Below, piece after piece: positions 34,475-43,379 of a DNA stretch of 64,000 bases. The notes under the pieces are model-generated. The model was not told the origin of the DNA, searched no databases, and saw only the letters and a list, made by a program, of their open reading frames with translations. Origin of the DNA: Photobacterium carnosum. GTDB lineage: Bacteria > Pseudomonadota > Gammaproteobacteria > Enterobacterales > Vibrionaceae. How positions within the stretch are numbered: position 1 is the first letter of the stretch; every line of letters begins with the position of its first letter. Location of the stretch: NCBI RefSeq assembly GCF_002849605.1, contig NZ_NPIB01000002.1, positions 148,520 through 212,519 on the forward strand. The letters are read 5' to 3'. A program made the translations under genes and the position numbers.

Positions 34475-36616
34475 TTAATTTACACCTAGCGCTTTATATA
34501 CAGCATCAATAGGATCGCTATAAAAACTTACTTGGAACTTGGTGAATGTTTCTGCTGGTACAGTTGGAATATCTGCTGCAGAAGCCATTGGAATAAGAAT
34601 TTTAGTAGCTCCGGCTTCTAATGCTACCTGCATTGAGCCTGCAAGGTCCTGTACTGGATTAATTACGCCACCTAATGTCATAGAGCCAAGCACAACCATA
34701 GACTCTTGCATCGGCTTACTAAGCAAGCTGGAACAGTTAGCGATGAGTGACGCTAAACTTGATTTATGTGAGTTACCTGACATTTGTAAATCAACAAAGT
34801 GCAGATGAAACTCATGATCTGAATATTGATTATTTGCTGCAATACGTGACAAATTCCCTTTGAAATAATCAAACCCAACTTTTACTTGTTCTTTTGCTTC
34901 CATGTCAGAACTAAGACCTGATGTTGTTAATTTTCCATTACCAGCAGTCTTTTGGGTTTCAATGCGATAAACACCTAGTTTACCTGCGGTACCTTGGCTA
35001 ACAAAGTGGATTACACCTGCATTTGGTGTTCCTGGGGGAATAATTTGAGAACCGCCTTGTTCAGGTACGTTAACAAAGAATTCTTCAAGGGACTCGTTAT
35101 CAATATATGAAAAATTAACATCGAAAAACTCCATTCCACCAATTTTTTTCAATTGTTCTTTAATTCGACGACGTACTTCTAATGCATAAATAAGACATGT
35201 ACGTACTTCATTTTTAGTGTATTCACCGTGTGGGACAAGCAGTTTTAGTAGGCCAGATGTTGTTTTACGGACAGCAATAACATCACGTTGGTTTAAGTTA
35301 TTACCAAGTTTAAAGAACTGATCAATCGCGTCAGCAAAAGCATGTTTACGCATTTCACGCATGTATTCAGCGAGGTAATCAGTGATAAGTCCAAAACGAT
35401 TCGTGAAAAACTCAGGGCGCATTTTAGGTATTTCCCAGCCAGGGATATAGGCATGGAAGCGATCAAAGAAAGCAGCATCAATCATTTCAGAAGGGAATGG
35501 AGCTAATAAATGACTAGTTTTAACCAGCGTCTCAACACTTTGGTTTATATTACCGACGAAAACCATTGATGCTTTGGCTTCAATAGAATCACGGCCACGG
35601 CTAAATGAACCAGATGCCATATAATCTTTCATTATTTGGATGCCGTCTTTATCTTTGAAGCGAATACCTGCTACTTCATCAAATGTAACTACATCCCACA
35701 TACCCACTAAACCAACTTGGCGAGAAGCCATGTTATAGAAAAGGTTTGCAACGGTTGTTTGCCCACCAGATACTAATAGTGAGTTTGGTGAACATTCTTT
35801 ATAGACGTGAGACTTACCTGTACCTCGCGGACCAAGTTCACAAACGTTATAATTGTTCTCAACGAAAGGGATCATACGCGCTAAAAGATGCCACTTAGCC
35901 CGTTGTTCTAAGTTAGTTGGCTCCATCCCAATTGAGCGAAGTAATAAATCAAGCCATTGATCCATTGAAAAATGGCGACGAGCATTAAAGACTTCGTCCA
36001 TATTCATTGATGGCATTTGAATTGCTTTAAGGCTAAAAATTGAGAAAGGAGATGTTTTCTGTCCTTCTTCAAAAAAGTAGCTAAGTGTAACAATGCACCA
36101 AATACCGCCAGTTAGTAGTTTTTCATTTTCTTTGACGATATTGGCAGGAATAACAGCGTCTTTAATACCTAAATTAGATAAACTAGCTTCATAGATATCT
36201 TTCTTTTGATTTAGCTTAACTGAAATTTTATCAATGACTTTATGTGTTCCACGCTCACGGATCAGTGACTTTACTTTTTCAGCTTCATCTGGACGAACAT
36301 AATTGTCTGTTAAGATCTTCTTAACGCGACTCATACCAGCATCAATAAGATCGTTATCCGTTGCAGAACAATACATACCGAGTAAATATTCGAGTACGTA
36401 GACAGGGACATTTGCCCCTTCTTTAAGTTGTTTTGTCAGATCTTTGCGTACAACGCGACCTTTAAACTCAGTTGTTATTAGATCATCAAGATCGATATCT
36501 TTCACTTCTTTTATCTCTTGCGTAATTTTCTCTTCGTAAGTTTGAAAGATAGAACTATCTTCATTATCAATGCAGTGAGAATGATGATTATCGGTTGTTT
36601 TATTATCATTAATCAT
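34475..36616 (-). CDS. brxL: BREX protein BrxL (Lon-like AAA+ protein)
   Basis: A 713-residue BrxL. The N-terminal part carries TEFKGRVVRKDLTKQLKEGANVPVYVLEYLLG typical of the family; the AAA+ core has Walker A GPRGTGKSHVYKECS, VVTFDEVAG (Walker B) and FVGNINQS; the C-terminal Lon-like domain ends LGSMTLGGVINPVQDLAGSMQVALEAGATKILIP. BrxL is needed for type 1 BREX defence and forms DNA-loading barrels. It follows pglZ by 12 nt and is the last BREX gene, before a strong terminator. Length is usual (~680-710). Confidence 0.95.
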   Translation of the reverse strand: MINDNKTTDNHHSHCIDNEDSSIFQTYEEKITQEIKEVKDIDLDDLITTEFKGRVVRKDLTKQLKEGANVPVYVLEYLLGMYCSATDNDLIDAGMSRVKKILTDNYVRPDEAEKVKSLIRERGTHKVIDKISVKLNQKKDIYEASLSNLGIKDAVIPANIVKENEKLLTGGIWCIVTLSYFFEEGQKTSPFSIFSLKAIQMPSMNMDEVFNARRHFSMDQWLDLLLRSIGMEPTNLEQRAKWHLLARMIPFVENNYNVCELGPRGTGKSHVYKECSPNSLLVSGGQTTVANLFYNMASRQVGLVGMWDVVTFDEVAGIRFKDKDGIQIMKDYMASGSFSRGRDSIEAKASMVFVGNINQSVETLVKTSHLLAPFPSEMIDAAFFDRFHAYIPGWEIPKMRPEFFTNRFGLITDYLAEYMREMRKHAFADAIDQFFKLGNNLNQRDVIAVRKTTSGLLKLLVPHGEYTKNEVRTCLIYALEVRRRIKEQLKKIGGMEFFDVNFSYIDNESLEEFFVNVPEQGGSQIIPPGTPNAGVIHFVSQGTAGKLGVYRIETQKTAGNGKLTTSGLSSDMEAKEQVKVGFDYFKGNLSRIAANNQYSDHEFHLHFVDLQMSGNSHKSSLASLIANCSSLLSKPMQESMVVLGSMTLGGVINPVQDLAGSMQVALEAGATKILIPMASAADIPTVPAETFTKFQVSFYSDPIDAVYKALGVN

Positions 36617-36628
36617 GAATATGTTCCA

Positions 36629-39349
36629 TTAAAAAAGGTCATCAAAATCATCTTGAATAGCTAAATCGATAGTGACTGAATGTATCGCTAACGGCTCAGC
36701 TTGTTCTGTATCCCACATAACTAACTTATAAGGAAGAGTACGATCGAACCCAGTGCCGTTTAACGTTAAAATAATATTGCGTTTACGCTCATCTGAACTT
36801 GCTGCAGTAGAGTCAAACATTATTTGTGTTTTGTTTGAAACTATATTTTTTTGTGGGTCTTCGATCCAGATTTGTAAGTTACGTTCTTTATATTGTTCAC
36901 CAACTGGATTTGTTTGAAGAAATTCAATCTTTTCGCTAAGTGTAACTAATCGCAGGTTACTACTTAAAGGTACAACCCCAACTTTTTGTTTTGCTGTTGT
37001 TTTTTGTTTATCTGTTTTTAAATGATTAATACGTAAAACAGGTACACAGATTTCTTGCGGCATAATGCCACCATGAATAAATCGAGCACCGCCTACAAAA
37101 TTAAATCTATTTGAACCACGAGGAACGATAAATTCAACATTATCACTATTGCTTGAGAGGTTAGCTGTTGTTGCGATATTACCTTTCCAATAGAAGTTAT
37201 CTTCTGGTAGCTCTTGTCCAATTAAGTAGCGTTTTTTAGCTTCAATTGTACCAACAGGTTTTACAGATAATGCAGTTTTATCTGATTCTGTAACATCACT
37301 AGATTTAAATAAAAATCCATGATCTGCCGTAATTAAGATTCTATTGCCGTTAAGCTTATTGATGATCCGTTCAACAAGTAGTCGTATTTCTTCAATCGTA
37401 GTAGCACATGCATCAAAAGTTTTATGCTCGCTACCGGCTTTATCACCTGTCATATCGATTTGGTCGTGATAAATATAAACAACCTTAGCATCAGCCACTG
37501 CTTTACGGCCTTGTTCATTCGTCCATTCAATAACATCTGAAGCCTTAACTGCAATTCCTTGGTACTTCTCAAGAATAGCATTACGATTTTCAAGACCATG
37601 AACACTTAAACCATCTGCTTTATATTTAATGTCTTTACCAATATGAGCAGTTAGTTCTTGGTGTGGAAGTAGGGCGGCCATACCCAACTGGGTATAACTA
37701 GGAACAACGCCAAGTTGTGATTTAATAGTAGATTTAAAGCGTTTTTCTTTATTGATCTGCTCATGTATATCATGTGCGACTTCATAACGAAGTGCATCAC
37801 TGATGATTACAAAGACGCGTTTAATTTGAGTTGATTGGAATATACGCTCGACTTCATTGTTATAGAAATCGTATTGATTAAATACACCATTGATCTTCCA
37901 ATGATCTAGCAGTTTTTCACTATCGACAAGCTTGCCCCAAACGATAGCAAGATCATGTAAGTACCAATTGACATAAAGCTTTTCAATATCATCAACTAAG
38001 CCGAGAGTTTTGAAAATATCAGAACCTTGGTGGGCTATTTGGTTCGCATTTTCACAGAAATTACGATAAGCCATATCGAATAAAAATAGGTCATTTTCAT
38101 AAGCTTTATATAGATCTTTAGCTGATTCATAATTAAAGCCGTCAATATACTTTTCTTTTAACGAATAGAATTGCTTAGCAGCTTTGATCGCGAGATACAC
38201 ATTACCGTATTTTGTGTCGACATTACTTAAGTTAGTTTGGCACCAATGTGTTTTTAATCGATGTGAAATTAAGTTATTTAAGTCTTCACTATCCAATGTT
38301 GAAATCTGCTTGATTAAGGATATCGATAGCTGTTTATCTGCAAATTCGAACGTTTCAACTAAATGTAGTTTTTTAGGATCTTGAATTTGTTTTAGTTTAT
38401 CAGCAATTTCGTAATCAGTTTCGATCTGATGTGCTAATTCATTATAGCTATTTTGATACGTACGACTTTCACGGTATTGGATAACAAAGTTTACCACGTG
38501 AGCACGTCTTGCAGAGTTCATTCCCACACGCTCGGCGGTATAGCCAGCTTCAAGCTGCTCAAGGGTTGGCATCGGTAATAGGTGAGAAGTGAATCGACTT
38601 ATCACATCATCACTTTTAGCACAGCCACTATTAATAAGTGATTGATAACACTCAGTGAATAATAGTTTTACTGTAAGATCTTGTAATGAGGGTTCTTTTG
38701 GAGAGTCTTCATCATTTGATTCAATGATATAGCCCAATTCATGATAAACAAATGACCAGAATGCATCGGTTAAGTTGAATTTATTTAATTCAGCGAGTAA
38801 CTCTTGTGATCCGAAATTATCTGCCAGTTGTGCGAGTAGTGTTTGTAAGATATTGCTAAATGTAGGTGTATCAATTTTTAATACGGCAGCAATTAATGCA
38901 AGCTCAAGTTCTTGCTCACCAGCTGACGGAGGAAGAATTTTTTTCAGACGAGTAACGCGCTGCTTATTCGCAAAAAACGTTTTGTATTTGCTAATGACAG
39001 GGCGGAACTCCATGTTCATACCAATATCATTAAGGATCATTGAGCTGTTATCGGCATAGAATTGTTGCGCATAAAGCCTAATATCGTATAACCAATCTCG
39101 CGTAGGCTCATTGGGCTGGCGATTGCTATACAATAAAAAGGCTGTTTCTGGTTCTAGCAACTCAATACGATGCTTAACTTCAAGATGTGACAGCGCATCT
39201 AAGCTAATTACTTGAGTATCAGTGTATGGTGTTTCTAGTGCTAGATTTTCAATAAGTTCATTGAACTCACAGTCTGTATCTTGCCAAAAGACAATACGAT
39301 TTTTTTTAAATTTGGCTAGAAGGCCGCTAATGATTTGATCGTTATTCAT
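36629..39349 (-). CDS. pglZ: BREX protein PglZ (alkaline-phosphatase superfamily)
   Basis: A 906-residue PglZ. It begins LLAKFKKNRIVFWQDTDCEF as BREX-1 PglZ do, and the phosphatase-like domain shows RVFVIISDALRYEVAHDI, VYIYHDQIDMTGDKAGSEHKTFDAC and RILITADHGFLF, which hold the metal-binding Asp/His residues. PglZ is part of the BREX modification and exclusion complex with PglX and BrxB/C. It is first in a pglZ-brxL unit; a 13-bp hairpin separates it from the BrxU-like gene upstream. Confidence 0.95.
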   Translation of the reverse strand: MNNDQIISGLLAKFKKNRIVFWQDTDCEFNELIENLALETPYTDTQVISLDALSHLEVKHRIELLEPETAFLLYSNRQPNEPTRDWLYDIRLYAQQFYADNSSMILNDIGMNMEFRPVISKYKTFFANKQRVTRLKKILPPSAGEQELELALIAAVLKIDTPTFSNILQTLLAQLADNFGSQELLAELNKFNLTDAFWSFVYHELGYIIESNDEDSPKEPSLQDLTVKLLFTECYQSLINSGCAKSDDVISRFTSHLLPMPTLEQLEAGYTAERVGMNSARRAHVVNFVIQYRESRTYQNSYNELAHQIETDYEIADKLKQIQDPKKLHLVETFEFADKQLSISLIKQISTLDSEDLNNLISHRLKTHWCQTNLSNVDTKYGNVYLAIKAAKQFYSLKEKYIDGFNYESAKDLYKAYENDLFLFDMAYRNFCENANQIAHQGSDIFKTLGLVDDIEKLYVNWYLHDLAIVWGKLVDSEKLLDHWKINGVFNQYDFYNNEVERIFQSTQIKRVFVIISDALRYEVAHDIHEQINKEKRFKSTIKSQLGVVPSYTQLGMAALLPHQELTAHIGKDIKYKADGLSVHGLENRNAILEKYQGIAVKASDVIEWTNEQGRKAVADAKVVYIYHDQIDMTGDKAGSEHKTFDACATTIEEIRLLVERIINKLNGNRILITADHGFLFKSSDVTESDKTALSVKPVGTIEAKKRYLIGQELPEDNFYWKGNIATTANLSSNSDNVEFIVPRGSNRFNFVGGARFIHGGIMPQEICVPVLRINHLKTDKQKTTAKQKVGVVPLSSNLRLVTLSEKIEFLQTNPVGEQYKERNLQIWIEDPQKNIVSNKTQIMFDSTAASSDERKRNIILTLNGTGFDRTLPYKLVMWDTEQAEPLAIHSVTIDLAIQDDFDDLF

Positions 39350-39384
39350 TGTAGTTTTGCATCGCCTATCAGAATGGCTGAATT

Positions 39385-39415
39385 AAAGTGGTAAACTGAG
39401 TAAGTTTACCACTTT
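39385..39415. terminator. Hairpin between the BrxU-like gene and pglZ
   Basis: AAAGTGGTAAACT and AGTTTACCACTTT pair perfectly around a 5-nt loop, with T-rich flanks in both directions. Likely ends the BrxU-like transcript in part. Confidence 0.7.
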
Positions 39416-39500
39416 GATAAATGAAAATCGCGGTTGAGTTACCATGTACCAGTTCATGAAAAGAGCGGTATTAGGTTGAAAACTACTCTTTTATTTTAAC

Positions 39501-41411
39501 TTATTGATTCACTAAAAAATCCAAATGTAATAATTTAGCTTTGAATTGATCATCGCCTAATTTTATTTGCCACCGCTCTTCCATAAAGTCGAATAGGTCT
39601 AAACCTCGAGTAAAGATATGTTCTGGCAACCACTCATCTTGTTGAGCTATTTCATTTTCAGATGCTGAACCGTTGTAATAACCAACGCCATTTCCGTTAT
39701 TCTTTTTATCGTTAAAAGGATCATTTTGTAAACTAGCGTTTTTTTCTCGGCTTAAAGGCACTAAATTACCTAAAGAATGGGTAAGGTAACTAGTTTGTAT
39801 CTTATCTAAATGATTAAAACGTTTTTGCCAGTATTCGTTACTACAATTTTGAGGGAAAATATGCTCAATAGTTATATTATCTTTTTTTGTAGCTTTAAGA
39901 TCTGACCATATTAGTTTATGAACTGATTGTTTTCCACGGCTAGTAAGCCATTGATCATATTCATATAAAAAATAACGTAGGCCATCCCATTTAAAGAAAC
40001 CACCGTGATCAAGTTCGTATTTTTCTGATATATGGTACATAAACTTTTCTGGGTCATAGTAGTAGTGTACCCAGCTATCAATATTATCAACTGCAGTATT
40101 AATATGTATATCTTTCGTGACTAAGTCTCTTGCCATTGAGAAAAATTCTGTATCACCAGTATTAGAACGTCGACGACTTAAAGAGAAAAGTGAAAAATTG
40201 TAACGCTCTGCTGCAATAAGTAATTTATTAATATCTTCGATAGTTTGTTTTGATACGAAAGCAGCTAATATTAACGGCTTGAATGATCTAAAACTTAATC
40301 GTTCAAGACGATTTAGAAGTTGTTTATTCAGTTCGTTATCGTAATCTGTTAGTGAAAAGTATGGATTGTGGATATAGAACCAATGACGAATCGATTCTTG
40401 CAAGCTCGTAACATAGTCACTGATATCATCAACAGTAATTTGATCATTTTGCTTTTTAGGATGTGTTACATTTCGCGCAGTAAATTTGTCATTAAGTAAG
40501 TATTTAATATAATCATCGCCTTTATTGCGAGTATATTTAAAGTACATTGTCCAGTGGTTACGCAAAAATAGATTTTCATCTAGTGGTGCATCTGGGTTTT
40601 TACCCAAATATTCATACATTGTTTTCCATGCACTATTTACTTTGTTACGAAGAACAGCATGTCCTTCGTGATTATGAAATAGTGTAGAAAGATAAATAAG
40701 ACGGTTTTTTAATAATTCTAAGCTTGTTAGTGGTTTACCACGGTTATTCATTGTTTCAAATGTAACAAAAACATCGATTTCTTCATCAATTTCATACAGA
40801 TTAAACTTTAATTTTTGAGTTAATTTTTTATATATTAATGCTATCTCATCAGACGTATGTTGAGATAATTGGTTTAAAAAGTATTTTTTTGCGGCAATTA
40901 AGTTCTGTGTATATAACGTTTCTTGATGTTGGTTGCTATGAGAATGCTCCTTAAAGATCGCTGTTTTTAAATATTCGTCACTAGGGTTATCTTTTTCGTA
41001 GCCAAAAATAAAACTTTCACGTTGTCTATCATCAGCTTTAAACAGAATATATTTTTGTCTAATGCTATCTAAAGATTGATAATTAAGTTGTACGCTTGGG
41101 TCTATAGATTCAATGATAGCTTGAATCAAGATCATAGATGTTGTTAAACGTTGTTGACCATCAACGACATAAAAGGGTTTATAACCCATCCCATCAATAA
41201 TCCATTCATCTTGCTCCCATTTTCTCCATAAGATTGAAGTAACGGGTTCAAGTGTAATAACGCCAGTATAGTGGACTCGTTCAGGATCTAATTGGACAAT
41301 GTCTTCCCAAAAGTCAACAAGTTGCTGTTTAGACCAAGCATAACCTCGTTGATAATCTGGAATTCGCAGAATTCGTCGTTCACAAATATCACTTAAACTT
41401 TGTAGCTTCAT
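39501..41411 (-). CDS. brxU: BrxU/GmrSD-like type IV restriction enzyme (DUF262-DUF1524)
   Basis: A 636-residue protein with an N-terminal DUF262 domain (RILRIPDYQRGYAWSKQQ, PFYVVDGQQRLTTSM, the DGQQR box) and a C-terminal DUF1524 HNH nuclease (ITIEHIFPQNC, then LTHSLGNLVPLSREKNASL and DPFNDKK). GmrSD and BrxU enzymes use NTP to cut DNA with modified bases. In the E. fergusonii BREX island a BrxU gene lies between pglX and pglZ, as here. ATG at 41411 with GGAG eight bases upstream is preferred over 41429. It covers phages whose modified DNA evades BREX. Confidence 0.85.
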   Translation of the reverse strand: MKLQSLSDICERRILRIPDYQRGYAWSKQQLVDFWEDIVQLDPERVHYTGVITLEPVTSILWRKWEQDEWIIDGMGYKPFYVVDGQQRLTTSMILIQAIIESIDPSVQLNYQSLDSIRQKYILFKADDRQRESFIFGYEKDNPSDEYLKTAIFKEHSHSNQHQETLYTQNLIAAKKYFLNQLSQHTSDEIALIYKKLTQKLKFNLYEIDEEIDVFVTFETMNNRGKPLTSLELLKNRLIYLSTLFHNHEGHAVLRNKVNSAWKTMYEYLGKNPDAPLDENLFLRNHWTMYFKYTRNKGDDYIKYLLNDKFTARNVTHPKKQNDQITVDDISDYVTSLQESIRHWFYIHNPYFSLTDYDNELNKQLLNRLERLSFRSFKPLILAAFVSKQTIEDINKLLIAAERYNFSLFSLSRRRSNTGDTEFFSMARDLVTKDIHINTAVDNIDSWVHYYYDPEKFMYHISEKYELDHGGFFKWDGLRYFLYEYDQWLTSRGKQSVHKLIWSDLKATKKDNITIEHIFPQNCSNEYWQKRFNHLDKIQTSYLTHSLGNLVPLSREKNASLQNDPFNDKKNNGNGVGYYNGSASENEIAQQDEWLPEHIFTRGLDLFDFMEERWQIKLGDDQFKAKLLHLDFLVNQ

Positions 41412-41614
41412 TGATAGGCTCCGAACCATTACCCGCTGGGTATGTTTGAATGTGAGTTATAGTAAAGGATTATGAGAGTATTAATTCTTTTCTAGTTAAC
41501 AGTATCACGTTCGGAATGTGTGTAAGTATATGATTATTAATAATTCAAATTGAGGTCACAGTTAAATCTTAAATTTATGAAAACATGATGCTTAATTAAA
41601 TTTCTGTAGAAAAG

Positions 41615-41634
41615 AGCAGTAAAAAAACTGCTCA
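41615..41634 (-). terminator. Terminator after the CSD-nuclease gene
   Basis: GAGCAGT pairs with ACTGCTC around six T (minus strand), followed by TTTTC, 12 nt after the stop codon. Confidence 0.75.
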
Positions 41635-41645
41635 ATAAACAAACA

Positions 41646-43301
41646 TTAATTGGCGTGTGTTACGAAGCTTTTTTGATAAGGATACTCACGTTTTGCTAAC
41701 CATGATTCGTAGCTATTCTTACCATATTTAGTGCAAGAGGATTTTCCTAGAATGACAGAACCAAGATGATAGTCTTTATATTGATGAATTAAGCAGCCGC
41801 AGTTAGGAAGATCACAGATATCATCATCACTCGAATAGCATAGTGTTTCATTTGTTTTCCAAGAGTAGGTGAAAAACGTGGTTTTGAATTTAGGGTTACA
41901 GCCACATATTGCTCTTAGTGTTGGCACTGAAGATGTATCGGCATAATAAATATCGATTCCCATATCAGCAATAGTCTCTTCTGGATGCCAATGACAGCGT
42001 ACTGCTTGTAATGTTTCATTTGCTTTAAGTAAATCTAAAATAAAACGTTTCTGTCTTGGGGATATTATTGTAATGAGTTCTAACAAATATTTGATGTTTG
42101 TTGTATCAAGATCTTGTTTTTGTACTGTTTGCTGAATGATAAAATCAGCTAAATAGTGAGGGAATAACGCAGTACTATTTTTTTTAATTAACTCTGAAAT
42201 AATGGGAATCAATAAACTATTTTGTTTAGTGATCAGCATTTTTAATAAATATTCTTGATCTGTTTTAGAACATAGTTTGAGCAACAATGGTATTACGTTT
42301 ATATTTGCAGCATAGACAATTAACGCAGTGTTAATCGTTAGTTGTGTGTGTGCATTGTCTTTTGATGACAAGAAATAATCATAAAGTGATGAAAAATAAC
42401 ATACATTGGGTGGTGTGTTTAATTTTAGATAATTCAATTGTAAATCAATAGGATGGTATTTTTTAGGATCAAAAACACCATCAATTGATAGCTCAATCAT
42501 ATCCTCATTTAATTTGTCAGTATGGGTGTAAACTCCTATTAATACTTCATTTCCATCAGTAAATGAGCTGTATTGAGTTCCTTTACGTCTGCCTACACCA
42601 ATTACAGATTTCACATCAATATCGATACCATTAATATTGTAGTCTTGGGGGGAAAATTGATTGGTTTCATTATAATCCAGTACAGGTAATTTATACTGAT
42701 TTGCCCACCGCTCAACGAAATATTCAGCATAGGTATAAGCTATGGTGTTGTGGCGATCCCATCCCTTATCTGGATTACCAATTTGTTTTAATCGGTATTG
42801 AAGTTGTTTTTCTTTTGCTACTGATAAAAAGTCATCATAAGTAAATATAAGTTGCTCATTGTGAACGTTAATATCTGCTTTCTGTTTAGGTTCAAAGGAA
42901 ATGACTTTTTGCTCTTGGAGCAACTTGATTGATAAAGCCGCTTGTTTGATATGTTTTTTGGGGGTGTTAGTAATTACGTCCCCAAGTTCATTCCATAAAG
43001 ATTCAATACGATATTTAGTTTTAGCGCCTTCTTTTTTGCAAGAAACCTCTGCCCATAATGAAGTCCCAAAAGATGGTGTATTTGTAAGGATATTTTTAGT
43101 GATGCGGTGTGGTACAAAAATATCTTCTGAAATAGTTGAACTACAAAATGTAGCAAATCCAAAACCTCGATCTTTAGCGAATAAACCAAAGTTGGATGCA
43201 AGTTTTATTTCAAATAAATTCGTTTGCTGTTCAAAAAGCTGTTCGATAGGTAAGTTGATTGATGAAGGGGGTAGAGCTGGTGATTGAGAACGAGTGATCA
43301 T
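41646..43301 (-). CDS. BREX-associated cold-shock-domain protein with nuclease-like core
   Basis: A 551-residue protein between pglX and the BrxU-like gene. Residues about 35-100 resemble a cold-shock/OB domain (FGLFAKDRGFGFATF, SEDIFVPHRITKNIL). Residues about 175-260 contain WDRHNTIAYTYAEYFVERWA, then INGIDIDVKSVIGVGRRKGTQY, a pattern like the D...(D/E)xK active site of PD-(D/E)xK nucleases. The C-terminal ~120 residues have at least nine Cys plus His (CHWHPEE, CGCNPKF, CDLPNCGC) suggesting zinc binding. I do not know it as a named Brx protein. It is flanked by terminators, so it is its own transcription unit. Confidence 0.6.
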   Translation of the reverse strand: MITRSQSPALPPSSINLPIEQLFEQQTNLFEIKLASNFGLFAKDRGFGFATFCSSTISEDIFVPHRITKNILTNTPSFGTSLWAEVSCKKEGAKTKYRIESLWNELGDVITNTPKKHIKQAALSIKLLQEQKVISFEPKQKADINVHNEQLIFTYDDFLSVAKEKQLQYRLKQIGNPDKGWDRHNTIAYTYAEYFVERWANQYKLPVLDYNETNQFSPQDYNINGIDIDVKSVIGVGRRKGTQYSSFTDGNEVLIGVYTHTDKLNEDMIELSIDGVFDPKKYHPIDLQLNYLKLNTPPNVCYFSSLYDYFLSSKDNAHTQLTINTALIVYAANINVIPLLLKLCSKTDQEYLLKMLITKQNSLLIPIISELIKKNSTALFPHYLADFIIQQTVQKQDLDTTNIKYLLELITIISPRQKRFILDLLKANETLQAVRCHWHPEETIADMGIDIYYADTSSVPTLRAICGCNPKFKTTFFTYSWKTNETLCYSSDDDICDLPNCGCLIHQYKDYHLGSVILGKSSCTKYGKNSYESWLAKREYPYQKSFVTHAN

Positions 43302-43335
43302 ATTACATATTCCCTATTGAATATGATTAAAGAAA

Positions 43336-43355
43336 GCACAGCCCGAAGGCTGTGC
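43336..43355 (-). terminator. Terminator after pglX
   Basis: GCACAGCC-TTCG-GGCTGTGC on the minus strand, a stable UUCG-loop hairpin followed by TTTCTTTAATC, 25 nt after the pglX stop. Confidence 0.85.
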
Positions 43356-43379
43356 ATATCCAATACTAATTAAATTAAT

